Below, in pieces: positions 13,003 to 25,555 of a stretch of 64,000 nt of DNA. Each line of letters opens with the position of its first letter. Position 1 is the stretch's first letter. Below the pieces are notes generated by a model. It saw only the letters and a list, made by a program, of their open reading frames with translations, was not told where the DNA came from and made no database searches. A program made the translations under genes and the position numbers. The stretch is from Strigamia acuminata (Eukaryota; Arthropoda; Chilopoda; Geophilomorpha; Linotaeniidae), in NCBI GenBank assembly GCA_949358305.1, contig OX442321.1, forward strand, positions 2,443,605 to 2,507,604, read 5' to 3'.

Positions 13003-13990
13003 TTTATATTTTATTCCCCTATATATGTTGGGACTTCGTCTTTGGAGGATTGAACAAACCTAAATATTGATCTTTGTTTCTTTCGATCTTTCGGTGAATA
13101 AACGACGTTGCAACGTTTATATAACATTACTTTCTTACTCCAGCGCTATCCTTAACCTACTTCTTCTCCGACAATTAGCCGGATAAATGTCAATTGAATT
13201 CCATATAAATTGTCCCTTTAATTACAGCTCTTAATGAACATGCGCTTAATCTACAGAGGGAACCAATTGTGTTTAGGGGTTTGAATCGAGAGGACCGAAT
13301 TCCTTTTGGTCGAAAATGAAACCTAGCGAGTGTTTTAAACCACGGATGAATCCAAACAAGTATACGAGTTACTTAGATATTTCAAAGTGATAAGTGGACA
13401 GATTTTCTTATTCCTTTTTGTATTCTAAATTGTCATCTAATTTTCTGAGGGCGGAATTCTTAGGGCAATGAAAGTGTGATTGGCACATTTTACTTTTAAA
13501 TATCTTTCGATTGAATCTAAAAAATTTGACATTGTGATAAATTACAAGCAAAAAAGCTTCGATGACATTACTTTCTGTACTTCTCGAAATATGTGCGGAA
13601 ACATCAAAGGATTTTTCTTAAAATTCTTTTAAATTCCTCATTCATTATAGGGGCAGTGGAGCTGGAGTAAATCTTTTTTGTTTCTATCTTAAAACCGACT
13701 AGAACATTCATTTACACAAACATAACCACCAACTTCAGGACTTTCCCACCAAATTGCATTGATCAGGCATGAAATATTCGAAAAATTGCAATAAAACAAA
13801 TGGTAGAAAATTATACAATCTCCATCAAACCATAGGTGACATTGTGCTTCAATATGCAAAAGCACACAAACATTTCGCCTAATTCTAAAAAAAATATTAA
13901 AAATTAAAAAATTAAAAAAAAAAAAATTATAATAGACCAATTTTTGCACATAGAATAAACGACAGTTGACATGACGATGTGTTTAGAGGA
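10492..13990. other. Long AT-rich intergenic region
   Basis: No exon with convincing splice sites or family similarity found. It contains a fragment resembling other inverted-repeat ends (GTGCATTCAATCTTCAAAAGACG near 12630, compare GTGCGTTGAATCTCAAAAGACG near 26563) and an ATT microsatellite at about 12966-13001. A small minus-strand ORF at 13689-13949 is low-complexity (poly-Phe) and not called. Confidence 0.45.
12966..13001. repeat. (ATT)n microsatellite
   Basis: About a dozen uninterrupted ATT units. Confidence 0.9.
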
Positions 13991-14006
13991 GAGAGAGAGA
14001 GAGTCT

Positions 14007-17000
14007 TTACAAGGAGCTGGTTTCACGTTCTGCATATGATGGGTTGTTCGGGTTGGGAAAGATGTTGCTCTTAGGGTTGCCGCCGCCGAAAGCCGGTGGC
14101 GTGATCGGAGGGTTGTTCCTGACGTCTTCGCTGCTCACATTGAGGGCCGGGTTGACGCGTCCGTTCATCTCGTTGGATTGGTAGGTCTTTGCGGCGGTCA
14201 GTTCGGGGTTGAGAACGGACATTTCGCCCTCGTGCGGCTCCTGGACCTTGAGAACATCCTCGGGGATGTTGACGACGCATTGAAAGAGGTCCCATTTGGC
14301 CGCCAGGTAAGCGTTCTCGAAGATCCAACTGGTGAAGCACGAGACCAGCAGCAGCGTGGCCAGACTGACCAGCATGGCCAAGGTCCGAAAGGGGAAGAGC
14401 TGCCCGTCCTCTTCGTTGTACCAGGGGTAGTGCACGACGGCCGGGAGATGCATGAGATCTTCGCCGCCGAGGAATCGGAGGAGTAAACCGACAATGTAAG
14501 CAGACAGCGACCCGTAGGTGTTGCAGTGGTTCTTCATGTGCACGACGCACAGGAGCTGAGGGAAGAGGACGACGTAGACGAGGTCGGCGCACAAGTACCA
14601 AAGGCCGTAGATGGTAGGGACGGTCAGGGCCATGGTGGTAGCCAGACCGCCCACAACAAATATAGCCGCACGCATTACCCATATGATCTCTTTCTCACCT
14701 GCCTAGAGTCAAACACAAACCTTCAGTTAGGTCATTCAACAATCCAACGCGCCATCTTCAATGGTTGCCGTCATTTGCGATCTTAACCAGAGTAACTATA
14801 GACAAGATACACTGGGGTGAGAGGGTCCGGCTAATCGTAGGGCCTATTTCATAGAGCATAGGGCCCCGGTCCCCAGGACCAGAAATGATTAATCCATAAG
14901 CGTAGGGCCCTATGCCCTACAACCTACGCCGCCAGCCGTCGACTGTCGAATGTCACATGTCACGGCCGTCAACGGACGGCCGACAGTCGACAGCCGCGAC
15001 ATTCGACAGCTGACGGCCCTATGCTTATGGATTAATCGTTTCTGGTCCTGGGAACCGGGGTCCTATGCCCTACAAAATAGGCCCTACGATTAGCCAGACC
15101 TGGGGTAGGACGCACGCTCACGTAAATAAACACTAGAGACTCCAGATTGTTGGGTTTGGTGGCCTTTAATCGTTGTCTATACTCTGGTTCGACTCAAGAG
15201 GGTGCTCTTCTCCCATTGGCCGAGCCATATCACTGGTGTAGTGATCCAAAAATGTAGACCCAAACACCAGAAATGCATTACAATGTACAGACATTGTAAT
15301 CGATTGCTTAGGCAACTGCCAAAATTCAAAATTGTTTACTATCCAGACATAGTAACCAATAAACATAACAAACTTGAGTTTTACATTTATATGTGCATAA
15401 AACTTTATTTCCTAAATGGAAATAACATTCTTTTTATAAAAATAATCAAAATTATAACAACTTAAATGGTAATAGCAATCACAAAACATAAGAAAAATAA
15501 AAACTACTTCTCCTAGTGGTAGTAATACAAACTTGAGGTAGGAGTAATGCGGCTCGGCCAATGGGAGAAGGGCACCCTCTTGAGTTGAACCGGAGTATAG
15601 GGGTTGAAGTCTCCCAGTGTAACCCAGGTTAGGACGATAAAACCCGTAGAGAGACTATTTTTATTACAAATTGTTAAATTTCATTTTTAATTATTTTGTT
15701 CATAATTCCCCGATTTATTTTCATGAGAATCCCTGAATTAATTTTATGAGATTCCCCGATTAAGACGCACTTCGGACCATAATTCGTAAAAAAGTGCGTC
15801 TTGTGGTCCGCAAAATACGGTTCGCTGATTTTAACCTCTAGATTTCTATTATCTCCAAATAAAAGCAACTAAACTTTACATTGCAGGCACTTGTGGCCAT
15901 TAAATTTTGTTCCAGCAACATTTTCCCTAATGAACAGATGCGCAAACTAGCTAATAAAAACTAATTGCAGCCATTGTTCCCCTTTTATTCCGCCACCTCG
16001 TGCCCGCACTCGGCAACTAAACTCAAATCCCGCAGAATTCCATCACAAAATAACGACTTAAATATTAAAATTAAAAAAAAGAAATATCAAATAAAACGAA
16101 CCTGCTGTCTGAAAATAAGCCTGTAGACGTTCCGCGCAAACATAGAGCTTGCGCCTAAAACTGATGAATCCGCCGACGACATGACAGCAGCTGAAACGGC
16201 ACCGAGGCCGAAAAAAGAGATTATTTGGGGTGTCAAATACTGCAGAACTAAAGGCAAAACCAGCTTCTGCTCATTTTCGGGGAGTATATCCCCATCGACG
16301 TGGTATAGAGTTTCATTCCACACTAGAAAATAAAATAAATAAAAATATTTTTTCATTTTTTGACTGAAATCTGATGGATTTACCCGTCGCTTTGGCAACT
16401 GCTCCGATAATAACCGACGGCACCGCCATTATAATGCAACCAACGGCAGCCACGTACGATAACACTTGAGCTCTCGCTGCCGTTTTCGACGAGAGAACTC
16501 GTTGGAAATACACTTGCCATGGGATTCCACCAAATACCAGCAATAAAGCCGAGTCCAGATATTGGCCAAAATGGCGGCCATCTAATTTCCCGAACCAATC
16601 CACGTTTTCGGGATCGAGGGATTTCACTGCGGGATTGATGAGTGCAAACGGAATACACAACCACTGGAAAAATTAAAAAATAATTTTTTAAAAAAATCTA
16701 AAAAATAATTGTTAACATTTTAAAAATTAATTTACCAAACCAATAAATATACAGAATAGTTGAATGACGTCAGTGTAGGACACCGAATAGAGTCCGCCAA
16801 ACAGTGTGTACAAGATGGCGATTAATGCGGACACGATCACCGATGTATTATTATCGATATCGATTATTACGCTCAATGTGGCTCCTGAAAATTAAATCAC
16901 GCAACAAATTACACCATTAAAATAAACATTTTTAAACCGGCAAATTACCTAACGCAGCTAAGATAGCGGCAGACCAAAACACTTCACCGCACAAAGCCGG

Positions 17001-17582
17001 AATGAACAGCAAACCTCCCATTCGTTCGCCGAATTTCTCTTGAAACGGGTCCAGCATTGTGATATAACCTTGTTCTCGCATTTTATTAGCAAAAAACAAA
17101 CCCCCTGTTCCAATAAAACCAAAAACTCAACATTAAATAAAACATCAAAAAAATTAAATCTAACTGTTGCACTTTCTCGCCACTAGATGGCGGCAGTGCA
17201 CCGCAAACAATTTCAAAGTCGTTAAATTTGATTTCCACTTACCAAATACTAAACTCAGTGCATATCCAAAAGGTGCTTGACACCAAATTAGACCCCGCGA
17301 ATAAATAATTTCTGCAGTTCCATTTATATAACCTCCTCCGACCCAAGTGGCTAATTAAAAAAAACAAAAAAAAAATATAAAAATCTCCAAAAATTTAACA
17401 TCACAAAATGGCTGACCAGTCATGGTGAATATTCCTACAAATAAACCTATATTTCTTCCAGCTAGCATGACTTCTTCCTCCGAATCCGACGAGCCTTTCT
17501 TTCGTGAAGCCCAAATTCCAACCGCTAAAATTAACACGTAGAAAATGACGATCGCGAGTAGTCCCATTAAATTCACTGCCAT
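14007..17582 (-). CDS. ChT: High-affinity choline transporter (SLC5A7/ChT1)
   Basis: Seven minus-strand exons: 17582-17417, 17350-17243, 17104-16949, 16884-16736, 16663-16384, 16322-16102 and 14702-14007. All are GT-AG with consistent phases and give 591 aa, close to known ChT1 proteins (about 580). It is a 13-segment Na+/Cl- symporter of cholinergic nerve endings that takes up choline for acetylcholine synthesis. Diagnostic blocks include [90 protein letters not shown] and VYGLWY-like TIYGLWYL. For the last exon the acceptor at CTCTAG|GCAGGTG (14703) is chosen, because the alternative four bases further gives a stop. The C-terminal tail is Pro/Asn-rich. The last intron (14703-16101) hosts three repeats. 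Confident. Confidence 0.95.
14824..15100. repeat. Long-arm foldback element in ChT intron
   Basis: GGTCCGGCTAATCGTAGGGCC at the left is matched inverted by GGCCCTACGATTAGCCAGACC at the right. The arms continue for about 95 bp through AGCATAGGG, CCAGGACCAGAAA and ATTAATCCATAAGC. The loop holds repeated CTGTCGAATGTC/GTCGAC motifs. The direct repeat TGGGGT(G/A) on both sides suggests a target duplication of about 8 bp. GC-rich compared with its surroundings. Confidence 0.8.
15133..15177. repeat. Fragment of dispersed repeat R2, split by a MITE
   Basis: GACTCCAGATTGTTGG...GGCCTTTAATCGTTGTC matches the start of the larger repeats at about 33796 and 35938 (GACTCCGGATTGTTGG...CCTTTAATT.GTTGTC). The continuation (TAGGGGTTG...) resumes at about 15598, on the far side of the inserted MITE. 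Confidence 0.7.
15180..15597. mobile_element. TA-target MITE, copy 1 (418 bp)
   Basis: Terminal inverted repeats of about 48 bp: TACTCTGGTTCGACTCAAG at the left, CTTGAGTTGAACCGGAGTA at the right, both continuing through CTTCTCCCATTGGCCGAGCC. Flanked by TA on both sides (15178-15179, 15598-15599). The same family, in opposite orientation, is at 53719-54115. The interior has no transposase, so movement must depend on a related autonomous element; TA targeting suggests the Tc1/mariner group. Confidence 0.88.
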
Positions 17583-17884
17583 GGCTGCAAATATCACAAA
17601 AACGACGAATATTACGGATCACAGACACATCGGATAATTCCAGGAACTTAAAACACTAAAAAATATTCGTGAAAGAAACAAAAAAGAAAAAAAAAACAAC
17701 AACACAAGAGGCCGCGGGCCTAAATCCCTCTAATAAATTCAAGTTGCATTGTGTGATGGATCAAGATAGGCCTAACGATAATGGACATGTGTAACACCAT
17801 TAATAAACTAAATTATCTATTGTTATTACCATGATTTTTATTCGATTGGATAAAAATGAATTTTAACCTTGGAGTGCGCACAAA

Positions 17885-17915
<31 letters not shown>

Positions 17916-20900
17916 ATTTGAACGTTTGGTTTGCGAGTGGTCAATTCTGAGCTATTTCAAGGTTAGACTCTTTTTATTTTTATTTCGTTTATTTAATTTG
18001 ATAGAAAAGGGGGACATTTATTGGTCGATTAATGTTGTTTTTGGTCTCAAAACGAGATTTGTTTCATTAGATTAAATTGGTAATCACATTTCATACGTCT
18101 AAATTGACTTTAAATCCCGACCGAGCTAAAACCAGACACGGGGAGTCGATAAAACGACGAAAGAGAAAAGGAAAAAGGAAAAAATCAATGAATAGCCATT
18201 TTCATTACCTCCAATACGTCCTTATGGTGTTTTAATATTCGAATCCCAATTATTACTCAATCGAATTCTTCAATAATTGAATTTATGAATTTCGATGGAA
18301 TTTTGATGGAATTTTGATGGAATTTAATTGCGCAAGATTTTTGTAATGGGAGGCCAGAGGCCATCTTTTGTGTATAAGAATAATTTGAAAGTGAGCTTCC
18401 TTTTAATGTCAACAGATGCCAGAAGCTTAACGTCAATCTCAAATGAATAAATAAAATAAAACAAATTAAAATGAATAAATAATCGCGAAAAGCTGGTTCA
18501 GATGTGTCTAAATTATGGGTTTCGTTAAACATTTATGACGGGAAAACTCGTTAATACTCTGAATAGTTAAGAAATCTCGAATGAGCGTCTAAAAATACCA
18601 TCTCGGTCGGTTCAATGCCTAAATTACACACAAACCGATCAGTTTTACTTCCATTTTTCTATTTTTACCACTAATCGACTAAATCTTAGTCAAATCTTAT
18701 CAAATTTCTGTGAAATTCGTTGAAAAATACGATTTTCCTTCATTCAATTCTCCTTGGCACGAAAAACGAAAGAAAAAGTGATTAATCGATTACGATAAAT
18801 CGATACAAGCACATTTCCACCCCAAAAAAAATACAATAAAACAAAAAAAAACCAAAAAATCCCAAAAATCCCAAAAATCAATTCAAAAATCCCCAAAAAA
18901 CCCAAAAAAAAAAAATTAAAAAAAAAAAAAATTAAAATATCGATTAATAAAAATCACACCTACCTGTAGTGTAGTATTAAACAATAATAAATCCTGTTTT
19001 ACCTGCCGAGCGACTCTAAAACAGAGAAAAGAAAAAGAAAAAGAAAGAAAAATTGAATATAATCCATCGCAACGATCGCTGAATCGAGTATCGACGAAAG
19101 TGCAAGGAACAAAGCCCACCTTTAAGGCGGTGTTTGGTGAATGGCGGAAAGACAGACAAGTTAAACGAGTGCGTGCGCGATCGAGCCCTCTTATTCAGCC
19201 GCGTGGGTGTGGGTTATTCCGGAGTTAACAGGACAGATATCACCCCACCGAAGGCTCGTTTTCTGAGAAGGTGTGTTTTTCAATTTGAAACCCAAGGCGC
19301 ACATGAAGGCGATAGATAGGCGGATGTTTGCACGTTTGCACAGCTAGGTTTCGCCACTCGCACGATTTTGGCCGCTCGGTGCCGCTATTCCCCTCGTTTC
19401 CTACCAGACCGACGTTCGAATCTGAGAAAACACGTTACGGTGTGTGAAAAATGGCCGCTTACCCACCTTTTTTACCATTTACCTCGGCTATACTTCTCTT
19501 CTCGTGATTCTTCCACGCACGGCGCATGCGCGGCGAGCGAGACGACACGACGATCGATAATTGCTGACGTAATATATGGAATGACCCAACTCGCAACTCG
19601 CTCTCTCTCTTCAACGCAGTTTCCTTTGCCAAATTTCTTGCGCGAACATTCAGAAGCGTTGTATTATTTACTCGCCACCAGATGTCCCCATCATTTTGGA
19701 ATTTGTGCTTTTTTAAATGTTTTTCTTTGTTTTTTAATTAAATAAAATTGTAGAAACGTGATTTTTGGTGTTGAAAGTGTTGAAAGTGAAAGGTCATCTT
19801 CGCTTTTGTGTAAAAGTGTAAATCAATACATCTTCTTCCCTTTTTGTGTAATCGATAAAGGGGAATAATTGAAGGTCAACAGACGATTAGAATTGTTGGA
19901 ATCGATAGAAATATAATCGAATTAGACTCGGTGAAACGTGAATACCGTCTTGGGAATTTCAAATCCCAATTTTATTTTTTTACTTATAATAAATTATGAA
20001 ATAGTAATAAATTATGAAATAGTTATTTTTAATTTTCTTTCTAATTTTGGATACATAAAACACGAAATAAAGTTGTAATAAAAAGTATAAAAATCGTGTT
20101 TTAGCCGGTGGAAATTCCTAATCTTATTTGTCATTATTAATTCATCATCAGTTTTAAAGATGGCGGCTTTACGTGGAATTAAAATGTTTTGACCTGATTT
20201 GAAATTATCTTTTTTATTTTTAATTTTGTAATTTTTTTTTTTAAAATAAAAAAAAAATTAAAAATTTCTTACCAATTGGAACAAAACAAATGATTAAATA
20301 AAAAAATCAATAATTTTTAATTGCTTTTCATTTCACTACACAAATAAAACACCGGAAGTAATGGTCCAACACGTTTTAGACATGTTTTCTCGTTTATCCG
20401 TTAATGTATTGGCGTTGAGATGGACATGTGATGGATTTATAGTGGACAAAGGTGTCGGGCAAAGACTTCACTTGGCAATCGTGTTTGTTTTTACTCGCAG
20501 CAAACATTTCTCGGCTGTTGCTCCACTCAATCCGTGACTAAAAAAATAAAAACCACCAAATAGAAAAATAAATTAAAAAAATATTTTTCTATATTAATTA
20601 TTTAAATTTATTTTTATTTTTAGATAAATCACTTAAAACTTAATTTTAAATAACTTTTCCACTGAAATGGGTCATTTCTAAAATCTTATTAAAATTTTAA
20701 GGTTTTTTCAAGAAATAGAAATTATTCTATCATGAAACAGATTTTTTAGAACTTAAATTTTAGAATACTAATTGTTATTGTTATTACATAATTTCATTCC
20801 TCTATTTTCCAAAGTCAATAAACTGGCAAGAAAAATTGATTTAACCACTTAATTCTCAGCATAAACATTTCAAATTTGTTCTGCCATTCAATTTGTGTGC

Positions 20901-22131
20901 GGCAGTGAAGTCACGTTTTATTTATTATTGAAGCGCAGGGAAGCTCAAGGGGGACAGAATACAAAGTCGAAGCAAAAGTTAAAAAAAAAAAAATCGAAAT
21001 TCTCACCCACAAAATTCCAACCCACGAAAATTATTTTTTAACTTCTCTTCTCTAAAATCTTGACCTTTTGTTGACGTCTGGCGACTCCATTACGGGTTCC
21101 GCAATTCCAGTTTAACTACCGCTTCATAGCTATTATGACATCCATAGCAAAATGTATTTTTTATTACGTGCTCACTGCAACACACGCGCCGCGAGATATC
21201 GGTAATAACAAGAGCAAAAAAACACACAATTCCATTCAATGACATCTGACATTTAAATAGACGAGCAGCGGTAAATTTTAAAGGAAAAATGTATGCTCGC
21301 GCAAATCAATATCTTATTTAAACTGTTTCAAACTGCCTCGCTTGACAAAATAGGAGCGAAACCGAACAGCTCGCATAAAACCCAATTTACTACATGACTA
21401 AACCAAAAAAAAAAAAATAAAAAAATAAAAAAAAAAAAAAAAAAAAAATGGCGTCACTATTTTAAAATAAAATCAAAAAATATCAACAAAAACCAAAATT
21501 TTAAATTTCATTAAAATAAACCGATTTCAACGACACAAATGGCGCTCTAAACTAAAAAAAATAAACAAATCAAAGCCACACAAACACAAAAAACACTTTA
21601 AAAACACCGAATTTCTTTTTCCACCAGCATTTGTAATTTCTCTCTTTGAGGGTAGGGGCCGCTTCTCTTGGGACTTCGAGACCCCTAAACTGAGACCATG
21701 AAAGTCGATTATTGACATACTCAGCGCAGTCCAGTCGACTACACAATTCTTTGGTGGACCCATCGCTCAATACACCAAAACCAAAGTACATTAACCCTTT
21801 CCACGCACCCCCTGTGCAGGAAGTGACATTAAACGAGGTTAAGCTTAACTAGAAACCAAACAAAAACAATCGCAAAACAAAAAAGTGAAATAATTTTTAA
21901 TTTTTTAAAAATTACAAAAATTTATTCATTTAAATTTATTTAAAAGACCGATTTGTAAAATCGATTAGTCAAATAATTAGGAACACGAGGGATCAACCAA
22001 ACGCTTAATTAATATTTATAAGTGGAATTTAAAGCAGCTTTGTGCAGTTTGTGCACAGATCACTTGCTTTTGTTGCTGCAGGGAAAAGAAGACTGAGCAG
22101 ACGGCAGTCATTAGACCAAAGCCAGGTTAAA
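17583..22131. other. AT-rich intergenic region between divergent genes
   Basis: Upstream flank of ChT (minus) and of the gene at 22276 (plus). No coding exon supported. It contains the AAAT microsatellite at 17882-17918, A/T homopolymers near 18890-18935 and 21405-21450, and a GC-richer patch at 19130-19650 that may be ChT promoter or first-exon sequence, though I see no definite core promoter. Confidence 0.45.
17882..17918. repeat. (AAAT)n microsatellite
   Basis: Nine or so perfect AAAT units upstream of ChT. Confidence 0.9.
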
Positions 22132-22176
22132 GCTATTTAAGGAGGCCAGGAGCTGCCGAGCTTTTAATTTTCTCAG
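22132..22176 (+). promoter_or_regulatory. Core promoter candidate of the acidic protein gene
   Basis: A TATA-like GCTATTTAAGG at 22132-22142 is followed about 35-40 bp later by the initiator-like TCTCAGACC (about 22171-22179). The first ATG is 100 bp further on. Spacing and motifs fit a TATA-Inr promoter; the start site is inferred. Confidence 0.5.
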
Positions 22177-22275
22177 ACCAGCTTCCACACACAACACGTT
22201 TTTCAATTTTTATTCAATATTTAAAAAAAAAAAATATTTTCGGATAAAAGCCAGGCAGCGAAGCCAACCACAAAT

Positions 22276-24559
22276 ATGAATTTAATGCAGGTTAGTGTTG
22301 ATTTATACACATTTCTCTTGACTTACGCACTCTAAAGAGGTTTTTCGAGATATTTCAAGCACAATTTAGCCCAAAATTCGACTAAAAGTGATTAAATTAA
22401 ACTATTGTTTGATTTTTCAAGTGGAATGATCAAATTCGATTGATAAGAATTTAATTGCATTTTCTGTGTCTAATTTCTAATTCATTTATAATGCAAAACT
22501 CTTTCGGGTGAAACATTTTCGAATTAGACAACAACACAATTGACACAAAAAGGAATGAATAATTAAATGCATTCAGCGAGAACGAGTGAAAGTCGAACCC
22601 GAGATGTCACCAAACTGCTCCGACAAACCGAATTAACCAAACAGGAAACGATTGATTACCCGTGCGTGCAACTAAATTAAAAACAAAACAAAACCACCCA
22701 TTCATGCAGAAACAACTCGCAAAAACCCATCACACGTTAACCACCAGACCTAAATAGACGAGAAAATTCATATTTTCTTCCCCTCTCTAATAAAAATTAC
22801 ACTCAAGCGAAGTCGTTGCTCCCGCAAGGCCGCAACACGATTTTCGCGCGCTCAGGTCAACATTGCACCCGAAGAACGAGTTTAACTTTCCACCAACGCC
22901 GTCGGAATTTAGGACACAGATATTCCCTTGATAATGACCTTGTGTTTTGCTCCTAACCCAAAAATTATACACTCCACCATTTAATTTCAAGGCATTTCAA
23001 GCGCAAACAACAATTTTCTTATTAAATTAATGGCTATAATCAAGTTTAATGAGGTCCACAAACTCATTATGTTAAAATGTATTAATTTTGATTATTATTT
23101 ATTAGATTTTTCTATGTTGGAGTTTTATTTTCCTGCTTGCAAAAGCCCATCCAGGAAAATCCAAACGAGAAAGCGAACAAAGACCCATGAAACTGTCCTG
23201 GGTGCCCGTAGTGGAACCCTCCGAGCTAACAAAAGCGCAATCACTCATGATCGACATCCAACCGTTTAATTTGGAAAACCCAACACACAACGTCCCACAT
23301 GTGAGCACCAGGGGACGCGCTAACTTACAACAACAACAACGACGAGTCAACAAGCAGAGAACGAGAAGTTCCAGCAACCAAAACAGACAAATTCCCCCCG
23401 AAGACGAGGACGAAGACGACCAACAAGACGAGAAATTCACCTCGGTCAAACCTTTCATTCCCGGCGTCATCAGACACAAACCCAGACCCCCAAACCAAGA
23501 AGAAGAAGACACCCAAACCACCAACAGACAACCAACAAAAGCGCGACAAAACAAAAACAAACCCCAGCAGTTTTCCGACGAAGATGACGACGACAACTTC
23601 CAGCCTCGTTCTGAAAACAACCGTCAACCCGTTTCGCAGGACCACGACGAGCATTTCCAGCCTCGTTCCCACACAACCCACAAAACCCGTCGACCAGTAT
23701 TAACCGACGAAGACGACGAGGATTTCCAGCCTCGTTCTCAATCGACTCGTAAAACCCACCACGACGATCAAAACACGCACTTCCGGGTCGATAAACGCCA
23801 CCCGTTTCAAGGCAAAGAGCAGAGCATGCCGGGCGACAAGGAGGTCAAACGGAGGAAAGACGCCAACCGTTCGCGAGTCAATCAATTCCAATCATCCGGC
23901 GAGGACGACGACGAAAACGACGACAGAGGCGGCGGCTTCACGCCGGTTTATCTGCTCGATGACCCCAAACAAGACGACGACGAGGAGCGAGACGAAGATC
24001 GACTCGTCCGTGCCGAACCCCTAGAGGAATTCGACGGGTATTACCAAGTGGCGCAACCAAAGCAAAAAGATGAAGAGGATTATGAGGAAGATCGTGACGA
24101 GAATAGGGACGATGGAAGAGTGGATGATGGTCAATATAAGTCTAAGGAGTCGCGAAGAAAGCGGCCGTTGAAGGTCGTGTTGACAAGACGGGATCAAGAC
24201 GATGAGGAAGGTCGTTTTGGGTTCAATCAGGAGGCGGATGTTGAATCCCAAAGAGCGGGTCAATATAAGGTGCGTCCAATATAGTTCCACCCCTTCATTG
24301 TTACGTAAAATAACTTGTGTGATTGTTACAGAAATGACAATTTATTTCTGATATATGTTATTCCTATATTTTCAATCAGGAGGCGGATGTTGAATCTGAA
24401 AGACCGGCTCGTCGCGAGACGTCGAAAAGGAGAAATACGCGGAAAGACGGCACCAGGGGGCGATTGCAAACAGACTCGTCGAATTTTTTTGAAACCAAGT
24501 TGGAAAATATTGCAAATGAGGGATTCGGAATTGGAATTGGATATTTATCAGAAATATAA
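22276..24559 (+). CDS. Acidic, highly charged low-complexity protein with FQPRS repeats
   Basis: Main exon about 23146-24267 (acceptor CCATCCAG; donor AAG|GTGCGT at 24268), phase 0 into the last exon 24380-24559 (TAA). The first coding exon is probably 22276-22290 (MNLMQ, donor GTTAGT). Its phase does not fit the main exon, so a further small exon is missing from my model. The protein is very rich in Asp, Glu, Arg, Lys and Gln. Three units contain FQPRS preceded by acidic residues (DDDNFQPRS, DEHFQPRS, DEDFQPRS), 19 and 23 residues apart. The C-terminus changes character: TDSSNFFETKLENIANEGFGIGIGYLSEI ends in a Gly/Ile stretch. EADVES occurs on both sides of the last intron. No catalytic motif. 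Likely an intrinsically disordered secreted or matrix protein; function unknown. Confidence 0.6.
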
Positions 24560-25555
24560 ATAAAAAAATTCGTTTCGCCGTTACAGATTGTTTTGTTTGT
24601 CAATAAAAATAATTATAACGATTTTTATTGCGGTCTTTCTTGAGGACCCGGCGTTGCATTTGCACCGAGAAGTTGGAAAAGCACAGAAAAGTCGTTGAAG
24701 TGGGCGGCAGATTTTTTTGTTGCAAACACAGCAACTAAATGGAAAAACAACTGCAAATGCCGCTTGACTGCTGTGTGATGGAAACAGATAATCAGTATGG
24801 TAAGCCGTTCTTTTGCTGAGTTTTGCCCACCGATCGATAGCAGGTGCCCTTTTAAAGTGATAGAGAAAGAAAACTGTTGTCTTTCTGTGCCTTGTATTGT
24901 ATTTGTAAAGTAGAAATGGAGAGAGACGGATTTAAAACGATGCTCACTGCTCCAGCTCTCTAGTCTAAGTGTTTTATTGCCTAGTTTTACAAAGGAGTGC
25001 CCCACATATGGTGGCCTCACAAGATAACATCAACAAACTGTGTAGACACACATGTGAAAGTTGGGGGTGAAGAACACCCCAAAAACAATTCAAAAGTAAA
25101 TATATGAGATAGAGCAAACTGCATCGAAAAAGATATGTTTTAAGTCAGGGGTTCTCAAAGTTTTTAGCATAGCGACCCATTTTTAAGAAAGGCGATCTTC
25201 CGCGCCTGACTTACAATATCTACATACCACCATTTTTGGGAGTTTTGGCAGGTTTTTGTAGATTTTTGGACAATTTTGGGTGGTTTTTGTAGATTTTGAT
25301 GCTTTTGCAGCTGTATTTAAAAAAAAAACCCATCAAAATATTCAAAAGCCCATTTTTTAATGCAACTTATATTGATAACTTAAAGATCATTAGCATTGAC
25401 TAATGTCTAGCAACAATTTCCTGACCACAGCTGAATTGCAACAATTTTCATTACCTAATGAACCAAGACCATTAACTAAAGGTCAGTAGGAAACCATATA
25501 CAAACACTACACTTTACTTCCTACATTAACTGGCCTGCCATCTCGGAATCCAGTC
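24560..25555. other. Intergenic region with a hAT-like repeat end
   Basis: The poly(A) signals of the upstream gene (AATAAA near 24559 and 24602) lie at the start. At about 25146, CAGGGGTTCTCAAAGTTTTT followed by GCGACCC resembles the common end of hAT-type non-autonomous elements; I did not find a matching opposite end. The minus-strand ORF at 24625-25020 has no recognisable feature. Confidence 0.4.

Noticed and set aside
19368-19745. 125-codon plus-strand ORF upstream of ChT
   Set aside because: No recognisable domain, no signal peptide, no splice context; probably chance in a GC-richer patch.
23580-23790. FQPRS repeats as pyrokinin-like neuropeptides
   Set aside because: There is no C-terminal Gly for amidation and no regular dibasic cleavage sites; FXPRL-amide peptides end in Leu-amide.
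24625-25020. 131-codon minus-strand ORF
   Set aside because: No family resemblance and no promoter or splice context; AT-rich chance ORF or repeat-derived.
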